From Treponema sp. (lineage in GTDB: Bacteria > Spirochaetota > Spirochaetia > Treponematales > Treponemataceae), in assembly GCA_017453705.1 (NCBI GenBank), contig JAFTEK010000057.1:1-5313 (forward strand): a DNA stretch of 5,313 bases. The letters are read 5' to 3'. This document shows positions 1-5,313 of this stretch, piece after piece (the first letter of the stretch is position 1; the number at the start of each line of letters is the position of its first letter). The position numbers and the translations under genes are program-made. A model generated the notes under the pieces. That model saw only the letters and a list, made by a program, of their open reading frames with translations, made no database searches and was not told the DNA's origin.

Positions 1-1356
1 CATCCCCTCCGGCAGAATCAAGTCACCCAGCTCCACCGACGGCAGAACCTCGCGCATCTCGCAGGCCGCTGCGGCGGCACGGCGGGCATTGTCCTCATAG
101 CTGACAGGTGCTCCAAACAAGGCCATGATTGCGTCCCCGATGAACTTGTCTATCGTGCCGCCGTGCTTCTTTATCACGTTGACCATTGCCGTAAAATAAC
201 GGTTCAGGAATGAGACCATCGTTTCCGGCCTGTTAAGCTCACTTATGCTCGTAAAGGAACGGATATCGGAGAAGAGGATTGCAACGGCTCGCTTCTCGCC
301 CACGCTCACCTTTTCGCTCGCGTCCGAATTAATCACTAGCTCGTCAATAATCTGCTCTGGGACGAAACGGCTGAAGGCCTTTCGAATCCTTCGCTCAAAG
401 AATATTTTCTTTTCCATAATCAGCATCTTATCGAAGAGGATGCCCGACTCCTTTATGCTGTAGTTGAACAGGTCAGTCTTGTCCTTTGTAAAGTTGCCGC
501 CGGAGACGATGTGCACGGTACCGAAGCACTCCTTGCCATCAAACGAGCGCAGTTCGCCGTTTGAATAGGCCGACAGCTGCACGTCCTTGGAATAAAAGCC
601 GTCTATGCTCTGGCGGCACTCCAACTTCTGGGGAACCAGCTTGGACACGTTGTAGTCGCCCATCACCTTCTCAAAGTCCGCCGCACAGACCTTCATGAAG
701 TCCGCAAGCTCCCTCTCGCTCATGCCGGATGCGGCCACGTAGTAGCCGTGGGGTCCGTCGTTTTCCACTATGAACAATCCAGCCGCCGGAACCTCGCAAA
801 TGGACACGATGAGCGAAAGGAAGTCTGTCACAATCTCATGCACAGACTCCAGAGAGTTTGACATCTCGATGATTTTCTCCAGCACGACATTCTTGAAGGA
901 GCCGTCCTTGAGCAGGCTCAGCGCGTTCCTAAAAAGCCTTCCATCGTCAAGATCCTTCCGCGCCTGTGCCAGCTCCAGCTTGTCCAGTCTGGAGGGTGGC
1001 ATCTGCGCCAGCTCCTCTATGTTCAGTGCCATCGTCTTCGGATCTATGCGCACAAAAGAGTCTGCCCCGCATTCTTTGGCCATCAGCTCGTCAAAGGGGA
1101 AAGACCCGGTCGCATACATGCCGATGGACAAATCCTTGAAGCAGGGAATCGAGCGGACGACGCGCACAAGGTCAAAGCTGCGAGGTTCCTCAAACTCCGC
1201 ATTTAGCAGGAAGAGGTCGGGGACAAATTCGAAGAGGCGGTACAGTGCCTCCTTGCCGTCGCTCACGAACTGCACACTGTGCTCATCGCCAATCGTCGTC
1301 GTGAACAGCTTCTGGAGGGTGACGGAGGTCTCTAGTACAAGAATCTTCTTACTCAT
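1..1356 (-). CDS. Pseudo-receiver/GAF-like/class III adenylate cyclase, 3' partial
   Basis: Predicted soluble cyclase making cAMP from ATP. 452 codons are visible, open through the left edge. The ATG at 1356 overlaps the end of cheA by 8 bp and has AAAGGAG 7 nt upstream. Residues 1 to about 120 have a receiver-like fold pattern (KKILVLETS, PDLFLLNAEF, ECGADSFV), but the acidic pair is E9/T10 and the phosphoacceptor is N52, so it is probably not phosphorylated. Residues about 165-325 look like a GAF domain, with a typical ending FGTVHIVSG...FTKDKTDLF; the ligand is unknown. A short coupling segment (RKAFSRFVPEQIIDELV, from about 325) leads into the catalytic domain, with metal ligand D364 in ILFSDIRSFTS and the block GTIDKFIGDAIMALFGAP, containing purine-specifying K404 and second metal ligand D408. 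K404 favours ATP over GTP. The second specificity residue and the catalytic Asn/Arg lie beyond the edge, so activity is inferred. No membrane segment or signal peptide is seen. Confidence 0.9.
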   Translation of the reverse strand, partial: MSKKILVLETSVTLQKLFTTTIGDEHSVQFVSDGKEALYRLFEFVPDLFLLNAEFEEPRSFDLVRVVRSIPCFKDLSIGMYATGSFPFDELMAKECGADSFVRIDPKTMALNIEELAQMPPSRLDKLELAQARKDLDDGRLFRNALSLLKDGSFKNVVLEKIIEMSNSLESVHEIVTDFLSLIVSICEVPAAGLFIVENDGPHGYYVAASGMSERELADFMKVCAADFEKVMGDYNVSKLVPQKLECRQSIDGFYSKDVQLSAYSNGELRSFDGKECFGTVHIVSGGNFTKDKTDLFNYSIKESGILFDKMLIMEKKIFFERRIRKAFSRFVPEQIIDELVINSDASEKVSVGEKRAVAILFSDIRSFTSISELNRPETMVSFLNRYFTAMVNVIKKHGGTIDKFIGDAIMALFGAPVSYEDNARRAAAAACEMREVLPSVELGDLILPEGM

Positions 1357-3454
1357 TTACCAACTCCTTTACCGCATTAATGAGGTTACCGCGCTTGAAG
1401 TCGCCTTTTGCGATAAATGCGCTGACCCCCGATTTCTTGAACTGATCCACCACCGCTGGATTCAAGTCTGCGGACACGGCGATGACCGGTACCGTCGCAT
1501 ACTTTTCCATGTGACGCAGATTGTCCAGCAGGACAAGCCCGTTCATGCGCGGCATGTCCTTGTCGGTCACAATTATGTCGTACTGCTTGGCCTTGAGCTT
1601 CTCAAGTCCGTCAATACCGTCCACTGCCGTATCAACGGAGAAGCCTCCGCCTTCAAGGATGGACTTTTCAATCTGCCTTGTGGTGTCGGAATCATCGACA
1701 ACCAGGACACGGACGGTACGAGGCTTGGTCGCTGCCTCGTACTTCTTGATGTCATAGCCACGCAGGGACTTGAACTTCTTGAGTATCTCCGGCACGTGCA
1801 GAATCGGAACGATGTCGTAGTGCTCGTCAAAGACGATGCCCTGCAGTATAGTGAAATTCTTGAATGCTGGCGGCAAGGGCTTGACAACGAGCGACACGTA
1901 CTGCTGCACCTGCTCAACGACAATGCCAATACGCTGCTCCATGTATTCAGCAATAAGGATGGAATCCGCATCCGTCAGTACCCCACCCTTGTGATCCTTG
2001 AACAGGGTGGAAAGCGAGAACACCGGGATTAGCTGACCTTCAAACTTGATGTAGGTCTGGTTCTGGAGCGTCACATACTCGCTCTTCTTGCGGTAAATAA
2101 CGTCCACAATGTGCTGCGAGGGTATGAGGAACTTGTCCTGGTTGGACATGACGAACAGGCCCTGCAGGGTAGAAAGCGATAGCGGAAAATGCAGGATGAA
2201 CGACGTTCCCTTGCCAAGGGTACTCTCCAGCCTGACTCGCCCCTTTATCTTCTCCACGTTCGTCCACACCACATCCAAGCCCACGCCGCGGCCAGAAAGC
2301 TCAGTCACCTTGTCCTTGGTGGAAAACCCCGACATGAAGAGGAACTGAGACAACTCCTTCTCGCCCATGTCCTTTATCTCGTCCGCCCGCTCCACGTACA
2401 GCTTGGCAGCTTTGGCACGGATTTTCTCAAAGTCAATTCCGCGTCCATCATCGCTGACGGTCAGCTCTATATGCTTGGTCTCCCGCTTGCAGGTAATTGA
2501 TATCACCCCCTGCTCGTCCTTGCCAGCGGCCTTGCGCTCCTCCGGGGTCTCTATGCCGTGGTCGAGCGCGTTGCGCACCAGATGCATCAGGATGTCGTTC
2601 AGCTGCTCAAGAATCACCTTGTCAATCGCGACTTCAGTTTCAGGAATATCGGCACGGACGGACTTGCCCAATTGCATGGACTCCAGTGCTATCGTGTTTT
2701 CAAATGGGCGCAGAACTATGCCAATGGGAAGCATGCGCAGGTCAAAAACCTGGCTCTGCACGCTGAATATCGATGTTTCCAACGCGAATATGTCTGACTC
2801 GAACTGCTTACGTATCTTGGACAGCTCGTGGTTATCCGTCTCCTCCTCAATTACGCGCAGCTGATCCAACTGGTGCTTGAGACGGAACTCACGCGTTATC
2901 ATCGTGTCGAAGGAGCTTATTATCTCGTTGATCCTGCTCAGCTTGATACGGATAGACTGGATATCGGAAATCTGCTGGTCATCCTCGTCCTCCTCCTCGT
3001 CCCCGAGCTGGAACTTATCCTCCTTCTCACGCCGTATCTGCTCCGCAATAGAGTCTATGTCCACCAGCTCGCCTGCGGCAAGCTTGTCGCATGACTGCAG
3101 GTAGAGGTCCACGTTCATCTCGTCGGTGCCCTTCTTTCGTATGGCAGACACGCACTCGGTTATCTTATCAGCCACAAAGAATACCAAGCGAACCAAGCGG
3201 TCGCTGTTCTTCACCTGCCCGTCCTTGACACTCTTGTATATGTCCTCAACCGCATGCGCCAGCTTCTCTATCGTCGAGTGTCCCAGCATACGAGAGTTTC
3301 CCTTTATCGTGTGCAGATTGCGCAGGAGCCTCGTCAGCGTATCCGTGTTCTTAGGATTAGCCTTGAGAGCCAGCACGTCTTTTCGCGAGTCCTCAAGCAG
3401 CTCCGAAACCTCTGAAAGGAAACTCTCGGTAATATCTGATGAAACCTTCGCCAT
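1349..3454 (-). CDS. cheA: CheA-type hybrid histidine kinase with C-terminal receiver
   Basis: Central kinase of the chemosensory system; it autophosphorylates on a histidine under receptor control and donates phosphate to receivers. Domain order in 701 residues: Hpt (1 to about 130) with phosphohistidine H48 in LHTIKGNSRMLG; an acidic linker (DEEEDEDD, 152-159); long dimerisation helices (about 163-245); HATPase (about 280-425) with N box HLVRNALDHGIE (N295), G1 DDGRGI (335-340), F box FLFMSGFST (371-379) and G2 GRGVGLDVV (388-396); CheW-like coupling domain (about 428-560); and receiver (about 581-700) with D587/D588, phosphoacceptor D631 in VTDKDMP, S661 and K683. All key residues are present, so it should be active. 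There is no room for a P2 CheY/CheB-docking domain between Hpt and the dimerisation helices. The CheA-receiver fusion recalls Myxococcus FrzE and other alternative-function Che systems. The start has GGAGGG 7 nt upstream, 3 bp after the cheR stop. It could equally be annotated as a FrzE-like CheA/CheY fusion. Confidence 0.95.
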   Translation of the reverse strand: MAKVSSDITESFLSEVSELLEDSRKDVLALKANPKNTDTLTRLLRNLHTIKGNSRMLGHSTIEKLAHAVEDIYKSVKDGQVKNSDRLVRLVFFVADKITECVSAIRKKGTDEMNVDLYLQSCDKLAAGELVDIDSIAEQIRREKEDKFQLGDEEEDEDDQQISDIQSIRIKLSRINEIISSFDTMITREFRLKHQLDQLRVIEEETDNHELSKIRKQFESDIFALETSIFSVQSQVFDLRMLPIGIVLRPFENTIALESMQLGKSVRADIPETEVAIDKVILEQLNDILMHLVRNALDHGIETPEERKAAGKDEQGVISITCKRETKHIELTVSDDGRGIDFEKIRAKAAKLYVERADEIKDMGEKELSQFLFMSGFSTKDKVTELSGRGVGLDVVWTNVEKIKGRVRLESTLGKGTSFILHFPLSLSTLQGLFVMSNQDKFLIPSQHIVDVIYRKKSEYVTLQNQTYIKFEGQLIPVFSLSTLFKDHKGGVLTDADSILIAEYMEQRIGIVVEQVQQYVSLVVKPLPPAFKNFTILQGIVFDEHYDIVPILHVPEILKKFKSLRGYDIKKYEAATKPRTVRVLVVDDSDTTRQIEKSILEGGGFSVDTAVDGIDGLEKLKAKQYDIIVTDKDMPRMNGLVLLDNLRHMEKYATVPVIAVSADLNPAVVDQFKKSGVSAFIAKGDFKRGNLINAVKELVNE
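1364..1370 (-). promoter_or_regulatory. Ribosome binding site of the cyclase gene
   Basis: The coding strand reads AAAGGAG, then 7 nt, then the ATG at 1356. It lies inside the last codons of cheA. This near-consensus site decides the start of the cyclase and indicates that the 8-bp overlap with cheA is genuine rather than a mis-called start. Confidence 0.75.
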
Positions 3455-3457
3455 CTC

Positions 3458-4303
3458 CTAACCCTCCGTCCTTTTCTTCTGAAAGTAAAATACGCTGCCG
3501 TCCGAAACCTTCTCCAGCGATACAGGCATCACGCTCCCATCTATCTGGGCTATCTCGCTCATCGAAACAAACAGGATTCCGTCCTCAGCCATACACCGAT
3601 CCGCTATCGTCTTCAAGATTCTAGCCCGCAGATCCTGGCTAAAATATATGAACACGTTGCGGATGAACACAATGTCCTGCATCTTAGGCAGGATTCCTTC
3701 CGATGCCGGATTGTCCATCTCTGCAAGGTTTATCTGTCGCGTTGTTATGTAGCCGCGTAGCTCATCGCTGAACGCAATCTTCGCATCAGCCGTCCGGTAG
3801 GGCAGCAGCAAGTTTTGGAACGCAACCCCGTCCCCCCCCCGCATGGAGGAGGCATTGAACACCCCCTCCGCACAATGGCTCAACACCGCCGTATTTATGT
3901 CGCTCGCCGTTATGTGTGCCCTCGCCCCACAGTCTCTCGCCAGTAGGGCAAGCGAGTAAGCTTCCTCCCCATATGAACAGGCCGCGCTCCACATCTTAAT
4001 CGGCTGGCTTCCGTGCCGGGCAATCCAGTTTGGCAGAATCTTGCTCCGCACGAATGTGAACTGCTTCTCCTCCCGGAAGAAGTAGGTCTCGTTCACCGTG
4101 CTTTCGTTTACCAGCTCCATGAAGAGAGTCCTGTCCTTCTTGAGCTTGTCGGTGTATTCCTTCACCGACGCGATGCCCAGCTCGTCCATCTTGGCGGACA
4201 GGTAACTACGTATTCCTTCACGGTGGCTCGAACGGGGGATAATGCCTGTCGTCGCTGTAATGATGTCGATTATCATACCGAGGTTTTCTTCGTTCACTGT
4301 CAT
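3458..4303 (-). CDS. cheR: CheR: chemoreceptor glutamate methyltransferase
   Basis: CheR transfers methyl groups from S-adenosylmethionine to glutamates of chemoreceptors, opposing CheB. The 281-residue length is normal for the family. The N-terminal helical domain (about 8-75) ends in the hallmark STVNETYFFRE (69-79). The Rossmann-fold methyltransferase domain follows: SAM-binding loop WSAACSYGEEAYSLAL (105-120), acidic ribose-contact region ASDIN (134-138, D135), and the characteristic IVFIRNVFIYFS strand (211-222). The ATG at 4303 is chosen because it overlaps the cheB stop (ATGA) and has AGGGGGG 7 nt upstream. No tetratricopeptide or other extra domain is present. One oddity is a run of nine G on the coding strand at codons 155-158 (MRGGD), in a loop of the methyltransferase domain. 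A one-base length change there would truncate the protein about 10-40 codons later and remove the FIRNVFIYF core. The gene is intact as sequenced. Confidence 0.97.
   Translation of the reverse strand: MTVNEENLGMIIDIITATTGIIPRSSHREGIRSYLSAKMDELGIASVKEYTDKLKKDRTLFMELVNESTVNETYFFREEKQFTFVRSKILPNWIARHGSQPIKMWSAACSYGEEAYSLALLARDCGARAHITASDINTAVLSHCAEGVFNASSMRGGDGVAFQNLLLPYRTADAKIAFSDELRGYITTRQINLAEMDNPASEGILPKMQDIVFIRNVFIYFSQDLRARILKTIADRCMAEDGILFVSMSEIAQIDGSVMPVSLEKVSDGSVFYFQKKRTEG
3462..3467 (-). promoter_or_regulatory. Ribosome binding site of cheA
   Basis: The coding strand reads GGAGGG, 7 nt before the ATG at 3454 and inside the final codons of cheR. A second AGGAG (3455-3459) abuts the ATG directly and is too close to serve this start. 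The upstream match therefore supports the chosen start. Confidence 0.7.
3832..3840 (-). repeat. Homopolymeric tract, nine G on the coding strand, inside cheR
   Basis: Nine consecutive C on the plus strand (G on the coding strand) encode the end of an Arg codon, two Gly codons and the first base of an Asp codon. The present length keeps cheR in frame. One extra G would send translation to a stop at 3786-3788; one fewer would send it to a stop at 3745-3747. Either change removes roughly the last 40% of CheR. The tract is a candidate slippage site and also a place where sequencing errors are likely. Confidence 0.85.
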
Positions 4304-5313
4304 ACCGCAGCCCCCCTCGTACCCGCAAGATCCAAAATCCTTCCGGCCATCTCACCACGGGGATGCACTTCGCACGCCCCCCCCATATCTATGGCCGCGG
4401 CTGGCATTCCGAACACTGCACATGTGGACTCGTCCTCCACCAGCGTCCATCCCCCGTAGTCCCGAATAAGCTTGCACCCCTCCGCACCGTCACGTCCCAT
4501 ACCCGTCAAAAGCACGGCGAGACAAGACTTGCCGTACAACCGGGCCGCGCTCCTGAAGAGCATGTTCACCGCAGGACGCAGGAATCGCTCCGGCGGCTCA
4601 TCGGAAATTCGCAGGACTGGATGAGAATTTCCTTTCACAAAGTCTATGACCAAATGCCGGTCTGCCGGAGCCATATAGACCGTACCGGGCAGAGCCTCTT
4701 CACCGTCACGCGCTAGGCGCACTGTCAGGTTGTCGCAAATCCCATTCAGCCAGTCAGCCAGATTCCGGTCTGCCCCCACCTCGATGTGCTGAGCGTATAG
4801 GATAGGCAGGGGGAACTTATGTCCAAGACCCTTCAGAACCTCCGCAACAGCGGTCGGTCCGCCCGTGGAAGCCCCTATGCACAGAACGCGATAGCCACGG
4901 AAAGGATGGGAATGGCTTCCCCGCTCGCCACGACCCTCCTGGGGCATAGGCTGCACCGTCTTCCCCAGAGTCTCCACCAGCTCGTCAAAAAAGGCCTTGT
5001 TGTACTCGTTGACCCGGGGCTTCGCCAAAAAGCCAGAGGCACCGGCGGTCTTGGCGGACACAGACAAGGAGGAATCCTCAGACATCAGGATGACCGGTAT
5101 GTGCATGGTCTTGGCTAAAATCTTCGTGGCCTCAAGCCCATCCATCTCCGGCATATCTATGTCGCTCACCACCGCATCCGGCCGCTCCCCCTTCGCAGCG
5201 TCTATCACACGCCGCCCGTTGGACACGGATGCTATGATTTCGATTCCGCCCATCTTGGTGAGGTTCTGATCCAATATTGCCCTGACGACCGCAGAATCAT
5301 CGGCGATTATGAG
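4300..5313 (-). CDS. cheB: CheB: receiver-methylesterase (protein-glutamate methylesterase/glutamine deamidase), 5' partial
   Basis: CheB removes methyl groups from (and deamidates) chemoreceptor signalling helices; phosphorylation of its receiver by CheA activates it for adaptation. The reading frame is open to the right edge, with 337 codons visible. The first residues, LIIADDSAVVRAI, are the start of a receiver domain, so only a handful of N-terminal codons are missing and the TTG at 5274 is not the start. In visible numbering, the receiver (1 to about 118) has the acidic pair D5/D6, phosphoacceptor D51 (in SDIDMPEMDG), S78 and K98 (GFLAKP). A linker (about 120-140) containing GRGERGSHSH follows. 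The esterase domain (about 141-330) has the expected catalytic triad: S149 in GASTGGP, H176 in YAQH and D275 in TGMGRDG. The spacing matches known CheB enzymes. It is a soluble cytoplasmic protein. Its TGA stop overlaps the cheR start as ATGA. Family assignment is essentially certain; the target receptors are not visible. Confidence 0.96.
   Translation of the reverse strand, partial: LIIADDSAVVRAILDQNLTKMGGIEIIASVSNGRRVIDAAKGERPDAVVSDIDMPEMDGLEATKILAKTMHIPVILMSEDSSLSVSAKTAGASGFLAKPRVNEYNKAFFDELVETLGKTVQPMPQEGRGERGSHSHPFRGYRVLCIGASTGGPTAVAEVLKGLGHKFPLPILYAQHIEVGADRNLADWLNGICDNLTVRLARDGEEALPGTVYMAPADRHLVIDFVKGNSHPVLRISDEPPERFLRPAVNMLFRSAARLYGKSCLAVLLTGMGRDGAEGCKLIRDYGGWTLVEDESTCAVFGMPAAAIDMGGACEVHPRGEMAGRILDLAGTRGAAV
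4311..4317 (-). promoter_or_regulatory. Ribosome binding site of cheR
   Basis: The coding strand reads AGGGGGG followed by 7 nt and then the ATG at 4303. The site lies within the last codons of cheB, whose stop overlaps the cheR start as ATGA, which suggests translational coupling. The G-run makes the exact anti-SD pairing register uncertain. Confidence 0.6.
4377..4384 (-). repeat. Homopolymeric tract, eight G on the coding strand, inside cheB
   Basis: Eight consecutive C on the plus strand encode DMGGAC near the C-terminus of CheB, after all catalytic residues. A length change here would alter only about the last 25-30 residues and the cheB stop, which would also disturb the ATGA coupling to cheR. 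Confidence 0.8.

Noticed and set aside
770..2032. A 420-codon plus-strand open frame
   Set aside because: It lies antisense across the ends of two strongly supported minus-strand genes (the CheA receiver/CheW region and the cyclase N-terminus), shows no recognisable motif and has a Ser/Arg-rich, compositionally biased product typical of an antisense shadow.
2978..3001. CTC/GTC-rich low-complexity run resembling a trinucleotide repeat
   Set aside because: It encodes the acidic linker (DEEEDEDD) of the CheA hybrid with mixed Glu and Asp codons. It is explained by protein composition rather than being an independent repeat element.
3786..3992. A 68-codon minus-strand frame inside cheR, rich in Gly
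   Set aside because: It is an alternate frame of cheR without its own support. It is simply the frame that would be entered if the G9 tract gained one base.
4013..4459. Plus-strand frame opposite the cheB/cheR junction
   Set aside because: It is antisense to conserved CheR and CheB coding sequence, shows no domain signature, and its ATG has no convincing ribosome binding site.
4300..5274. cheB starting at the TTG at 5274
   Set aside because: Starting there would remove the receiver's ADDSA motif, which is encoded in frame in the next 39 bases to the window edge. The true start is outside the window.
1..5313. RNA genes, CRISPR arrays, insertion sequences, terminators or promoters
   Set aside because: The four genes leave only 3 bp noncoding. 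I saw no transposase, array-like spaced repeats, tRNA-like sequence or hairpin followed by a T-run at any junction.

Overview
The window is a tightly packed run of four genes, all on the minus strand, encoding the core of a chemosensory (Che-type) phosphorelay. In transcription order (right to left) they are: cheB, a receiver plus methylesterase whose first few codons lie beyond the right edge; cheR, the chemoreceptor methyltransferase; a cheA hybrid carrying its own C-terminal receiver domain; and a class III nucleotidyl cyclase whose C-terminus runs off the left edge. No stretch of noncoding DNA longer than 3 bp is present. The junctions are an ATGA stop/start overlap, a 3-bp gap and an 8-bp overlap. 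Each internal start has a purine-rich Shine-Dalgarno sequence 7 nt upstream, lying inside the preceding gene. This implies a single, translationally coupled operon that continues on both sides.

How the parts should work together: the CheA hybrid (Hpt, dimerisation, ATPase, CheW-like and receiver domains) autophosphorylates on H48. It can pass phosphate to its own receiver (D631) and to the receiver of CheB. CheR and CheB set receptor methylation for adaptation. The fourth gene encodes a degenerate receiver, a GAF-like region and a cyclase catalytic domain whose visible residues predict adenylate cyclase. The cassette therefore looks like a chemosensory module physically linked to cAMP signalling rather than, or in addition to, a classical flagellar pathway. 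No stand-alone cheY, cheW or chemoreceptor gene is visible, although they may lie outside the window.

Organism: clearly bacterial. The composition is moderately GC-rich by eye. The combination of a Che cluster with a soluble GAF/class III cyclase would fit a spirochaete (for example a Treponema-like gut or host-associated species), but this is a soft inference. Proteobacteria or other phyla with alternative-function Che systems are not excluded.

Two long guanine tracts on the coding strand (G9 in cheR, G8 in cheB) are the most unusual features at the DNA level.
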